Numbered from the stretch's first letter, positions 1-6,435 are shown. The stretch: 8,586 nucleotides of DNA from Cocleimonas sp. (GCA_023145535.1 JAGLDQ010000084.1:1-8586); one strand, 5' to 3'. Notes: generated by a model not told the origin, from the letters alone. Made by a program: numbers and translations.

Positions 1-953
1 GCGCCTTTGCGAGGTGACTCCATATTAGGCAGATTAACTGAGTTTTTAACATTGCCATTTTCAAGATAATCTTTTACCTGCTCGGCAACCATAATTGCAC
101 AATTTTCCTCTGCTTCACGGGTTGATGCACCTAAATGCGGCAAAGCGATCACACCCTCTGTTGCATTTAATAGATTCGATGGGAAGTCACAAACATAAGA
201 ATGCACCTTACCACTTTCTATTCCTTTACAAACCGCTTCATCATTGACAATGCCGTTACGTGCAAAGTTAAGAATAATGACATTATCTTTCATTTTTTCT
301 AATGAATCGTCATTGATAATGTCTTTGGTTGCGTCCACTAGTGGAACATGGAAGGTGATAAAATCTGCCTCACTTAGAACATGATCTAGATTTTTTGCTT
401 TTTCTACTTCTGCGTCCAAACCCCATGCGTTTTCAATCGAGATGAGTGGGTCAAAACCAATAACGCGCATTCCTAAACGCTTAGCCGCATTGGCGATGCG
501 TACACCGATGGCACCTAAACCGATAACACCGAGGGTGCGCCCTGGTAATTCAAAGCCTGCAAAGTTTTTCTTACCATTTTCTACTTGCTTATGAATTTCT
601 ATATCAGAACCTTCTAAGCCTTTGGCAAAATTCTGTCCTGCAGGTAGGTTACGACATGCCATTAACATGCTGGCGATAACCAACTCTTTTACGGCGTTTG
701 AGTTTGCACCAGGTGCATTAAATACCACCACACCTGCATCACTCATTTTATCAATGGGGATATTATTAACCCCTGCGCCTGCACGTCCAACCGCTTTTAA
801 TGAGTCTGGAATAGCGTATTCATGCATATTATAGGAGCGCAATAAGATACCATCGGGATGATTTAACTCTTCCGCTATACTGTATTCTGAACTGGGTAGT
901 AGGCTTAGACCTTTATCAGAAATATTATTTAATGCTAGGATATTATAAGACAC
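1..953 (-). CDS. serA: D-3-phosphoglycerate dehydrogenase (partial, C-terminus beyond left edge)
   Basis: Oxidises 3-phosphoglycerate to 3-phosphohydroxypyruvate with NAD, the first dedicated step of serine synthesis, in the cytoplasm. The 317 visible residues hold the N-terminal substrate-binding segment with GRAGAGVNNI (56-65), the Rossmann motif GLGAIG (145-150), an acidic D168 after beta-2 typical of NAD preference, the catalytic Arg in FARNGIV (R232) and the catalytic His in PHLGAST (H273). The usual DVFxxEP stretch is replaced by YVCDFPSN (253-260), as I recall for the short SerA branch of about 390 residues, whose ACT domain would lie off the window. The start is GTG: the overlapping ATG one base upstream is in another frame and hits a stop after six codons, and AGGAGA sits five bases before the GTG. 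It lies 178 bases downstream of serC on the same strand. The family is clear; substrate assignment is supported by the serC neighbour. Confidence 0.93.
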   Translation of the reverse strand, partial: MSYNILALNNISDKGLSLLPSSEYSIAEELNHPDGILLRSYNMHEYAIPDSLKAVGRAGAGVNNIPIDKMSDAGVVVFNAPGANSNAVKELVIASMLMACRNLPAGQNFAKGLEGSDIEIHKQVENGKKNFAGFELPGRTLGVIGLGAIGVRIANAAKRLGMRVIGFDPLISIENAWGLDAEVEKAKNLDHVLSEADFITFHVPLVDATKDIINDDSLEKMKDNVIILNFARNGIVNDEAVCKGIESGKVHSYVCDFPSNLLNATEGVIALPHLGASTREAEENCAIMVAEQVKDYLENGNVKNSVNLPNMESPRKG

Positions 954-958
954 ATTTT

Positions 959-964
959 TCTCCT
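959..964 (-). promoter_or_regulatory. Ribosome binding site that fixes the GTG start of serA
   Basis: AGGAGA read on the minus strand, five bases before the GTG. It decides between the GTG and the overlapping out-of-frame ATG at 955, which would give only a six-codon peptide. Confidence 0.75.
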
Positions 965-1033
965 TTTTATTTTCATCTTCCTTGATGAAATTTTTATTAG
1001 ATGAGTTATTTTTAGACGACGAAAGCCGTCAAG

Positions 1034-1066
1034 GTAAGGTGAATGCGTTACACTTATCCACCCTAC
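1034..1066. repeat. REP-like imperfect palindrome between serC and serA
   Basis: The two 11-base arms (1034-1044 and 1056-1066) match at 9 of 11 positions as an inverted repeat around an 11-base centre. On the minus strand the element begins GTAGGGTGGATAAG and continues through a GCG-like core to a CACC arm. From memory this resembles a dispersed GTAGGGTGGATAAGCG...CGCATCCACC element seen many times in some proteobacterial and cyanobacterial genomes. Only one copy is in this window, so its repeat nature rests on that resemblance. The transcript could fold here and affect serC-serA readthrough or stability. Confidence 0.45.
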
Positions 1067-1107
1067 ATTTTAGATTTAGCAAAGGTATTGAAAATCTTGT
1101 TTGACTT

Positions 1108-1122
1108 AAAAAGCTAACGCTT
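1108..1122 (-). terminator. Weak hairpin plus short T run just after serC
   Basis: On the minus strand AAGC-GTTA-GCTT is followed by TTT, starting about ten bases after the serC stop. The stem is only four pairs and the T run short, so at best it attenuates transcription into serA; it may do nothing. Confidence 0.15.
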
Positions 1123-1131
1123 CACTCCTGA

Positions 1132-2214
1132 TTAGCCATATTTCTTCTCAAACTCTGCCATAAATTCAATGAGTGCATCAACGCCTTCTTCTGGCATCGC
1201 ATTGTAGATGCTCGCACGCATACCACCGACTGAGCGATGCCCTTTTAAGGTGACTAAACCTTTCTCGGCGGCTTGCGCTATGAAATCACCATCTAAATCA
1301 GAATTACCAAGAGTAAAAGGAATATTCATCCATGAGCGGCAATTAAGCGCAATTGGATTTTTATAAAAGTCAGAGTCATCAATCGCCGCATAAAGCTTGT
1401 CAGATTTACGCTTATTAATCTCTGCCATGCCGTCAAGCCCCCCCTTGCCTTTTAGCCACTTAAACACTAAACCTGCTAGATACCAACTATAGGTGGGGGG
1501 CGTATTGTACATAGAATCTGCTTTAGATTGGATTGCGTAATCCATCATGGCTGGTGTTCCTTTTATCACATCGCCAATCAAATCATCACGTACAATAACG
1601 ATAGTTAATCCTGCTGGACCTATATTTTTCTGTGCACCTGCGTAGATTAAAGCAAATTTTGAAACATCAATAGGACGTGACAAAATAGTGGATGACATAT
1701 CCGCAACTAATGGCACATCGCCCGTATCAGGAATGTCATGAAACTCAACACCTGCAATCGTTTCATTGGGCGTATAGTGAACATAGGCAGCCTCAGGGTT
1801 TAAATCCCATGATGCTTGATCAGGAATCGACATGAAATTACTATCTTCGCCTGTCGCAACCACATTCACATCACAAAACTTAGCTGCTTCTGCAATCGCC
1901 TTCTTTGACCATGCTCCTGTATTAATATAATCCGCAGAGTCCTTACCCCGTAATAAATTCATAGGAATCGCTGAAAACTGGCTGCTTGCACCACCCTGCA
2001 TAAATAAGACTTTATAATTATCAGGGATGCTCATTACATCACGTAAATCTGCCTCAGCCTCGGCTGCAATGGATAGATAGTCTTTGCCTCGATGACTCAT
2101 TTCCATTACGGACATGCCACTGTCATTCCAATCAACCAGTTCATCACGTGCTTGCTCTAAGACCTCTAGTGGTATCATCGCGGGGCCTGCACTAAAATTA
2201 TATTTTCGACTCAT
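1132..2214 (-). CDS. serC: Phosphoserine aminotransferase
   Basis: PLP enzyme of the class V aminotransferase fold. It converts 3-phosphohydroxypyruvate and glutamate to O-phosphoserine and 2-oxoglutarate; the family also serves pyridoxine synthesis. At 360 residues it is full length for SerC. Visible family marks are the N-terminal YNFSAGPAMIP, R42 in SHRGK, the PLP phosphate loop GGASSQF (74-80), the ring-stacking W102, D172 in ADMSS facing the pyridine nitrogen, and the Schiff-base lysine K196 in GAQKNIGPAG. HRSVGGMRASIYNA (326-339) holds the substrate-binding C-terminal arginines. AAGGA lies six bases before the ATG, inside the 3' end of the upstream channel gene. The start shares ATGA with that gene's stop, so translation is probably coupled. 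It supplies the step after SerA, encoded next downstream. Confidence 0.97.
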   Translation of the reverse strand: MSRKYNFSAGPAMIPLEVLEQARDELVDWNDSGMSVMEMSHRGKDYLSIAAEAEADLRDVMSIPDNYKVLFMQGGASSQFSAIPMNLLRGKDSADYINTGAWSKKAIAEAAKFCDVNVVATGEDSNFMSIPDQASWDLNPEAAYVHYTPNETIAGVEFHDIPDTGDVPLVADMSSTILSRPIDVSKFALIYAGAQKNIGPAGLTIVIVRDDLIGDVIKGTPAMMDYAIQSKADSMYNTPPTYSWYLAGLVFKWLKGKGGLDGMAEINKRKSDKLYAAIDDSDFYKNPIALNCRSWMNIPFTLGNSDLDGDFIAQAAEKGLVTLKGHRSVGGMRASIYNAMPEEGVDALIEFMAEFEKKYG

Positions 2215-3314
2215 AGTTTTTCCTTGGTTAATGTTATCGGTTTATTTTCATTTTCTGACGTACTCATCTGCAAATACGTTATCGGGGTGGCTAGCGATAT
2301 ATTATGTTCAATGGATGCGTTATAAATGACATGCATCATTTTTTGACGGGTTGACATAATGACATCCACATTCTTTAGATAATAATAAAATGACCATTGC
2401 AACGCATGATCACCCGTATTATCTAACATGAGCTCCATATCATATTGATCTTCAAGAGGAATATCGGCATCTTTTTTAGCGCGCTCGTAAGCTTCTGCAA
2501 ACATTTTTTTTACGTTAGCGGCAGAGGTGTCGTAGCCTATTTTAAAGGATAGTTTTTCCCTTAGCCCTCTCGCTGAGGCAAATTTCGAGAGATTGTGAAT
2601 CGTGAAATCACGTAAACGCGAATTTCTAATCATAATACGATGATTGTTGACTTGATTTAAAATCACCGTATGGAACATTTTAGTGCGATACACCACGCCT
2701 AGAATCTGTCGGGCATTACCATCTTCCAGCTCAATCACATCACCTTCCGATAGCATGTCACTATTGAGAATAATAATGCCGTGAAATATATCAGGTGCCC
2801 AGATTGAAGAAGTAAGTGCTAAAAATACCCCCATAAAACCAATGACACCTCCTGCTTCTAGCAGCGAGTTAAAACCAAGAAAATGGATAATGCCAATTAG
2901 CGCAATGATGGCAATAAAAATACTACTAAAAACACTTAACAGCCGCGTTTGATGCGTAGGGGTTAGTCTTTCTTTACCTTGAATAGTACGTTTTTTACCA
3001 TATTGGCGTAAAAAAAGTGCCTGCATTAAGTGCATGAATAAATAAGAAAGATAGATAATCGCGAGGACGGCAATTATTTTAATCGCAAAGGCTTGCTCAT
3101 CTTGCGTTTGGAAAAAACGATAGTAGCCATAGGTAACAATCATCAGCAGATTTAGAATCTGAAAGATCATCACGCTGCGTGAAAATGACGTGATTTTATC
3201 AGGAGCATGGGAAAACAGCTGAATAATTCGCCTAGCGAACATGAGCAATAGGATATTAATAATCAGCAGTAGATAACCGACTGAATCTAAATGACCAAAG
3301 ATGTTTTGTAGCAT
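2211..3314 (-). CDS. MscS-family mechanosensitive ion channel
   Basis: Inner-membrane channel of the small-conductance mechanosensitive family, expected to release solutes on hypo-osmotic shock. Of its 367 residues, the first half has hydrophobic segments at about 12-32, 46-68, 76-102 and 125-148. The pore-lining helix follows at about 152-182, with the Gly/Ala-rich AGGVIGFMGVFLAL. The beta domain begins at SEGDVIEL (189-196), the signature position where MscS proteins have GDxI/V. The soluble domain then runs to about 350 and ends in a polar tail. The N-terminal transmembrane set is larger than the three helices of E. coli MscS, so it is a paralogue and not MscS itself. No good Shine-Dalgarno lies before the ATG at 3314, so expression may be low or the start uncertain. 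It is the first gene of the presumed operon with serC. Confidence 0.88.
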   Translation of the reverse strand: MLQNIFGHLDSVGYLLLIINILLLMFARRIIQLFSHAPDKITSFSRSVMIFQILNLLMIVTYGYYRFFQTQDEQAFAIKIIAVLAIIYLSYLFMHLMQALFLRQYGKKRTIQGKERLTPTHQTRLLSVFSSIFIAIIALIGIIHFLGFNSLLEAGGVIGFMGVFLALTSSIWAPDIFHGIIILNSDMLSEGDVIELEDGNARQILGVVYRTKMFHTVILNQVNNHRIMIRNSRLRDFTIHNLSKFASARGLREKLSFKIGYDTSAANVKKMFAEAYERAKKDADIPLEDQYDMELMLDNTGDHALQWSFYYYLKNVDVIMSTRQKMMHVIYNASIEHNISLATPITYLQMSTSENENKPITLTKEKL

Positions 3315-3405
3315 ATGGTGAGTGACTTTAACTTAGTCTTGAAATTTTGCAAGGTATTAATGGCTGCGGTCGTTTTTCTACCCTGTTTCTGAAAGAAAAA
3401 CTATC

Positions 3406-3436
3406 TATACGATTGTTTTTAATGAACTTAATTTCC
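3406..3436 (-). promoter_or_regulatory. Possible ECF-type promoter for the mscS-serC-serA operon
   Basis: On the minus strand GGAAATT (3436-3430) is followed after 18 bases by CGTATA (3411-3406). This resembles the general ECF pattern of a GGAA-type -35 and a CGT-type -10. A transcript would begin around 3398, giving a leader of about 85 bases. It is by-eye matching only. It is not shown that the ECF factor encoded next door uses this site. Confidence 0.25.
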
Positions 3437-3569
3437 ACACCATCGGAGAAAAACCAAAAATATCTGCTTTATTCATACGAAACTATTCTAGGGAGCAGTT
3501 TCGCTCTACGGCGTAACATCCGTGAAATAAGAAAAAACGATAAGATATACCAACGCTAGGAAGCGCATC

Positions 3570-3598
3570 AGCATACTCGGCGAAATCACTTAATTCAA
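3570..3598 (-). promoter_or_regulatory. Possible sigma-70 promoter upstream of mscS
   Basis: On the minus strand TTGAAT (3598-3593) and TATGCT (3575-3570) are separated by exactly 17 bases, each matching four of six consensus positions. It lies just after the anti-sigma stop and about 250 bases before the channel start. Confidence 0.25.
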
Positions 3599-3603
3599 TA
3601 GAA

Positions 3604-3641
3604 GGTGCATTCCTTAAAACAAATCATACTGGTAATGCACC
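3604..3641. repeat. 8-base inverted repeat across the anti-sigma stop codon
   Basis: GGTGCATT (3604-3611) and AATGCACC (3634-3641) are perfect inverted copies with a 22-base spacer containing the TGA at 3624-3626. It could form a 3'-end hairpin in the sigma/anti-sigma mRNA, but there is no T run and the loop is long, so it is a poor intrinsic terminator. Confidence 0.3.
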
Positions 3642-4097
3642 CCGCATATAAGCTAGACAGCCATTAATAGTACTCACCTCGCCATGTGTAGAGCCTGCTA
3701 AGGCAAAATGAAAGTCACCTTTGGATAACGTTGTCTCTCCAAGGCTCAAATCCCCTTCCAGCATCAATATTTCTTCATCAAAAGGATGCCCATGCCCTGC
3801 CAGTTTAAAATTGGGTTCTAAGCGTACGAGGTATGAAAGTAAACTATTGGGAACGCTAAAATCACCTTGTAATATTTTTATTTTCGCACCAGGAAGCGCT
3901 TCTATCCAATCTTCATCGCCACCACGAACCGTAACAAACGGTTGTTTCCCAGTTTTCTTCTTTTCGCGTATTTTTGCCATGAGACTGTTACGCATACGCG
4001 CGGTTGTCTCTGCCGAAAGAGCAGGAGCTTGATGTGCTTCTGCTAACATTTCTAATACATCGTTATCTAATGCGTGTTGTTTTTTAGGCTTCTCCAT
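3624..4097 (-). CDS. ChrR-like cupin anti-sigma factor
   Basis: Predicted cytoplasmic partner that holds the adjacent ECF sigma factor inactive until a signal reaches its cupin domain. Residues 1-50 are helical and charged, where ChrR-type proteins carry the sigma-binding domain. Residues 55-157 form a cupin with HGHPFDEE (H102, H104, E108 or E109) and a second motif around GSTHG (H138), a complete set of metal ligands. The zinc motif HxxxCxxC of Rhodobacter ChrR is absent: the only Cys is C147. ChrR family members respond to singlet oxygen or organic hydroperoxides; the signal here is unknown. I chose the ATG at 4097 (157 residues) over an in-frame ATG at 4124 because GGGAGGAG stands three bases before it. 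It overlaps the sigma gene by 14 bases, indicating coupled translation. Confidence 0.82.
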   Translation of the reverse strand: MEKPKKQHALDNDVLEMLAEAHQAPALSAETTARMRNSLMAKIREKKKTGKQPFVTVRGGDEDWIEALPGAKIKILQGDFSVPNSLLSYLVRLEPNFKLAGHGHPFDEEILMLEGDLSLGETTLSKGDFHFALAGSTHGEVSTINGCLAYMRGALPV

Positions 4098-4674
4098 AAA
4101 CTCCTCCCTTATTTGGTTGTTCATAACGTAATGCTTTGCGTAAAATTTCTTGCGCTCGGCGAATATTAGACTTCACAGTCCCTAGTGGCTCACCGGTATA
4201 ATGGCTAATTTCTTGGTGCGACAGTCCTTTATAAAAGGCTAACGCGATCATTTGTCGTTGCTTGTCATTTAAAACTTTCAAAGCTGTATCGATATGACTA
4301 GAAGATTCAATTCCTGTTAGATCTTCTAACGGTGTTATCGTTGTTGTATCTTCTGGCTCTGACTGACTACTTTCAGCATACTGGTTTTTTGTTGCTGATT
4401 TCTCTCGACGCAATTTATCTAACGCGCGACTCCGACAAATCATCAGTAACCATGCTAAAGGAGAAGCACGCTCTGCATCAAAGTGATTCGCTTTATCCCA
4501 GACTTGTAAAAAAACATCACCAACCACTTCTTCGGCTAACTCAGGTTGACCAACAATTTTGACAGCAAGCCCATAGATACGATTGACCGTCGTATTATAG
4601 AGTCGTTCCATTGCCGCCTCTTCACCTAAGCTGATTCGCTGTAATAAAGATAGTAATGAGTCATTTTCTGACAC
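4084..4674 (-). CDS. ECF (sigma-70 group 4) RNA polymerase sigma factor
   Basis: Directs RNA polymerase to a small stress regulon. The 196 residues show sigma region 2 at about 22-92, including AEEVVGDVFLQVWDKA (47-62) and the WLLMICRSRALDKLRR stretch (75-90) that reads the -10. A variable acidic linker of about 40 residues follows, then region 4 at 134-182 with the helix-turn-helix LSHQEISHYTGEPLGTVKSN (151-170) that reads the -35. The start is taken as GTG at 4674, with AGAGAGG eight bases upstream. Earlier in-frame starts up to 4815 would add about 47 low-complexity Lys/Asn/Ile residues, have no ribosome site and overrun the likely promoter. Its 3' end overlaps the cupin anti-sigma gene, the usual sigma/anti-sigma arrangement, and it is divergent from the DUF4331 operon. 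Confidence 0.92.
   Translation of the reverse strand: MSENDSLLSLLQRISLGEEAAMERLYNTTVNRIYGLAVKIVGQPELAEEVVGDVFLQVWDKANHFDAERASPLAWLLMICRSRALDKLRREKSATKNQYAESSQSEPEDTTTITPLEDLTGIESSSHIDTALKVLNDKQRQMIALAFYKGLSHQEISHYTGEPLGTVKSNIRRAQEILRKALRYEQPNKGGVYGEA
4101..4108 (-). promoter_or_regulatory. Strong ribosome binding site for the anti-sigma gene
   Basis: GGGAGGAG on the minus strand, three bases before the ATG at 4097 and inside the last codons of the sigma gene. It is the best Shine-Dalgarno in the window and decides the internal start over the ATG at 4124. It would favour anti-sigma synthesis at least equal to sigma. Confidence 0.7.
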
Positions 4675-4682
4675 AAGAAAAA

Positions 4683-4689
4683 CCTCTCT
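4683..4689 (-). promoter_or_regulatory. Ribosome binding site supporting the GTG start of the sigma gene
   Basis: AGAGAGG on the minus strand, eight bases before the GTG at 4674. None of the upstream in-frame start codons has a comparable site. Confidence 0.55.
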
Positions 4690-4717
4690 TTGACCTTTTA
4701 AAAAAGCGGTAAAGTGT

Positions 4718-4749
4718 AACATAAAGCCTATTAAATTAAGCTTTATGTT
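4718..4749. repeat. Perfect 10-base inverted repeat in front of the sigma gene (possible operator)
   Basis: AACATAAAGC (4718-4727) and GCTTTATGTT (4740-4749) are exact inverted copies with a 12-base spacer, 22 bases centre to centre (about two helical turns). The right arm covers the candidate -10 of the sigma promoter and the left arm lies in its leader. The position fits a dimeric regulator site or a 5'-leader hairpin. Confidence 0.45.
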
Positions 4750-4770
4750 GTTTTTTATCGATATAATCAA
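4742..4770 (-). promoter_or_regulatory. Candidate sigma-70 promoter for the sigma/anti-sigma genes
   Basis: On the minus strand TTGATT (4770-4765) and CATAAA (4747-4742) are exactly 17 bases apart, each matching four of six consensus positions. Transcription would start near 4735, about 60 bases before the GTG. Confidence 0.35.
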
Positions 4771-4849
4771 GTTGTCATTATCTTTTTTATTGTCTTTGTA
4801 AGGGATTACGCACACAGCACTAACAATAGACCCCTAAAAAATGATCATG

Positions 4850-4871
4850 AGCAATAAATAATTTTATTGCT
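4850..4871. repeat. 9-base inverted repeat in the divergent promoter region
   Basis: AGCAATAAA (4850-4858) and TTTATTGCT (4863-4871) are perfect inverted copies around the four-base centre TAAT. A palindromic ATGATCAT stands just upstream at 4841-4848. It may be an operator serving either divergent gene set, or a short hairpin. AT-rich sequence makes chance repeats more common. Confidence 0.35.
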
Positions 4872-4899
4872 TCTTTTCGATGAAATAAAGATAAAAAAA

Positions 4900-4929
4900 T
4901 GGATCTAGTTTTTTCTTAGCTTGCGTAAA
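4900..4929 (+). promoter_or_regulatory. Possible ECF-type promoter for the DUF4331 operon
   Basis: TGGATCT (4900-4906) is followed 17 bases later by CGTAAA (4924-4929). The pair resembles the TGATC-like -35 and CGT-like -10 I recall for promoters of RpoE/ChrR-type ECF factors. It sits about 36 bases before the DUF4331 start. If right, it directly links the divergent sigma factor to this operon. Confidence 0.3.
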
Positions 4930-4965
4930 CCCTCACACACACCCATACGCAATAGGAGATCCCCC

Positions 4966-6435
4966 ATGCAACCTTTCAGTAAAAAAATGATATTAACTGC
5001 CATTACGACGGCTATCTGCTCAACGGCAATGGCATCCAGTCATCGTGAAGCGCCTTTTATTACCGCTAATCCAAAAGTTGATGCGACTGATTTTTATATG
5101 TTCCGCAGCTATGAGGCAGGACGCGAAAATTATGTCACATTGATTGCCAACTATAATCCACTGCAAGATGCGTATGGTGGCCCTAATTATTTTAGCTTAT
5201 CACCTGATGCGCTGTATGAGATGCATATTGACAATACAGGTGATGCGGTTGAGGATATTTCTTTTCAATTTAAATTCAGCCATTCACTAGGCAATCAAGG
5301 TGCTGGCATTTCACTAGCTATTAATGGAAAAAATATAGCCGTTCCTCTAAAGAATGTTGGAGCGGTTACCTCATCGGATAATAGCGCATTAAACTTTAAA
5401 GAAGCGTATCGCCTTTCAATGGTAAAAGGAGATCGTCGTACGGGTAGCGTGTCCTCTGTCGTTAAAGCAAGTGGTGGTTCCAGCAGCTTTGCCAAACCTT
5501 TTGACAATATAGGCAATAAAACCTTTGGTACACAAGCCTATGCAGAGTATGCCAATCGCTTTATTCATGATGTAACACTCTCTGGTTGCCCCGCAGGCGC
5601 ACAGGAAGGACGCGTTTTTGTTGGACAACGTAAAGAATCTTTTGCCGTTAATTTGGGGGCTATTTTTGACCTTGTTAATTTAGACCCTGTCGGTGCTGTT
5701 GATGGTGCAAAAAATGAATTAGCCAATAAAAACATTACTACATTGGCGCTAGAAGTACCGATTAGCTGTTTAACAGGGGGCAATACCCATGGCATTATTG
5801 GCGGTTGGACATCCGCTAGTTTACCGCAAGTACGTGTACTTGATCCTCGCCCAACTTTTAGCCAACCAGCGGTTAGTGGCGGGGCGTGGACGCAAGTTTC
5901 ACGTTTAGGCATGCCATTAGTGAATGAAGTGGTGATTGGCTTACCCGATAAAAATTTATTTAATGCCAGTGAACCAAAAGATGATGCACAGTTTGCCGAC
6001 TATGTTACCCACCCGACTTTACCCGCTTTATTGGAAATATTGTTTAGCGTAAAAGCACCAACCGTTGCGAACCGTCCTGATCTGGTTGCTGCTTTTTTAA
6101 CAGGTCTTGAGGGTGTCAATAAAAATGGCTCAGTTAGTGAAATGCAACGCCTTAACACCACTATTGCACCAACTGCAAAAGCGGATCAGAAAAACTTAGG
6201 CGTTGCTGTGGGAGATAATGCTGGCTTCCCTAACGGTCGTCGTCCAGGTGATGATGTCGTTGATGCGGCATTGCGCGTTTCAATGGGCGTATTATGTCAT
6301 TTGGACTTAGGTCTTTGTACCCCAGCTGATGCACCGAATGGCACCCTGCCTTATACCGATGGCGCAGATCAAAACTCAACACAATTTGATGCAATATTTC
6401 CTTACCTTACAACGCCTGTTTCAGGATCAAAATAA
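4966..6435 (+). CDS. Exported DUF4331 family protein
   Basis: Secreted or periplasmic protein of unknown biochemical function. The N-terminus is a Sec signal: KK at 6-7, a hydrophobic core to about residue 20, then AMA before SSHREAP, with cleavage expected after A23. Mature protein begins with the family hallmark SSHREAPFI followed by VDATDFYMFRSYE (38-50), then LYEMHIDNTGD (83-93). Near the C-terminus is PNGRRPGDDVVDAALRV (422-438), also typical of DUF4331. Mature cysteines, including CHLDLGLC (444-451), could form disulfides. At 489 residues it is in the usual range. The ATG at 4966 has AGGAG seven bases upstream and gives a clean signal peptide; a TTG at 4921 would add 15 residues and spoil it. 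It is first gene of a three-gene plus-strand operon, divergent from the ECF sigma gene. Confidence 0.93.
   Translation: MQPFSKKMILTAITTAICSTAMASSHREAPFITANPKVDATDFYMFRSYEAGRENYVTLIANYNPLQDAYGGPNYFSLSPDALYEMHIDNTGDAVEDISFQFKFSHSLGNQGAGISLAINGKNIAVPLKNVGAVTSSDNSALNFKEAYRLSMVKGDRRTGSVSSVVKASGGSSSFAKPFDNIGNKTFGTQAYAEYANRFIHDVTLSGCPAGAQEGRVFVGQRKESFAVNLGAIFDLVNLDPVGAVDGAKNELANKNITTLALEVPISCLTGGNTHGIIGGWTSASLPQVRVLDPRPTFSQPAVSGGAWTQVSRLGMPLVNEVVIGLPDKNLFNASEPKDDAQFADYVTHPTLPALLEILFSVKAPTVANRPDLVAAFLTGLEGVNKNGSVSEMQRLNTTIAPTAKADQKNLGVAVGDNAGFPNGRRPGDDVVDAALRVSMGVLCHLDLGLCTPADAPNGTLPYTDGADQNSTQFDAIFPYLTTPVSGSK

Larger units (their letters stand above)
3315..3623. other. 309-base intergenic region upstream of mscS, no credible gene
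   Basis: AT-rich spacer between the anti-sigma gene and the channel gene, both on the minus strand. I see no tRNA or conserved RNA and no ORF with a ribosome site and recognisable protein. It contains two candidate promoters for the channel gene, listed separately, and an 8-base inverted repeat at 3372-3379/3394-3401. Confidence 0.6.

Noticed and set aside
3372..3401. GTTTTTCT/AGAAAAAC inverted repeat as terminator or operator
   Set aside because: Low-complexity A/T arms and a 14-base loop without a T run; expected by chance.
3347..3559. 70-residue plus-strand ORF in the gap before mscS
   Set aside because: TTG start, no ribosome site, no recognisable protein features; it lies over the likely mscS promoters.
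3506..3574. 22-codon minus-strand ORF with a hydrophobic translation (MLMRFLALVYLIVFSYF)
   Set aside because: It looks like a single membrane helix, but there is no ribosome site and the length is easily reached by chance.
3483..3623. 46 open codons in frame after the anti-sigma TGA, suggesting readthrough or a nonsense mutation
   Set aside because: The cupin domain is complete before the stop, and an open stretch of this length is not rare; no family similarity seen.
4702..4713. AAAAGCGGTAAA, found again inverted at 8104-8115, as a DNA-uptake or regulatory repeat
   Set aside because: Only two copies, and it differs from the Pasteurellaceae uptake cores; AT-rich flanks make this likely coincidence.
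4675..4815. N-terminal extension of the sigma factor by 47 residues
   Set aside because: No ribosome site, Lys/Asn/Ile-rich translation without sigma similarity, and it would cover the presumed promoter and the 10-base inverted repeat.
4921..4965. TTG start for the DUF4331 protein, adding 15 residues
   Set aside because: The ATG at 4966 has AGGAG at good spacing and gives a normal signal peptide; the longer form would bury it.
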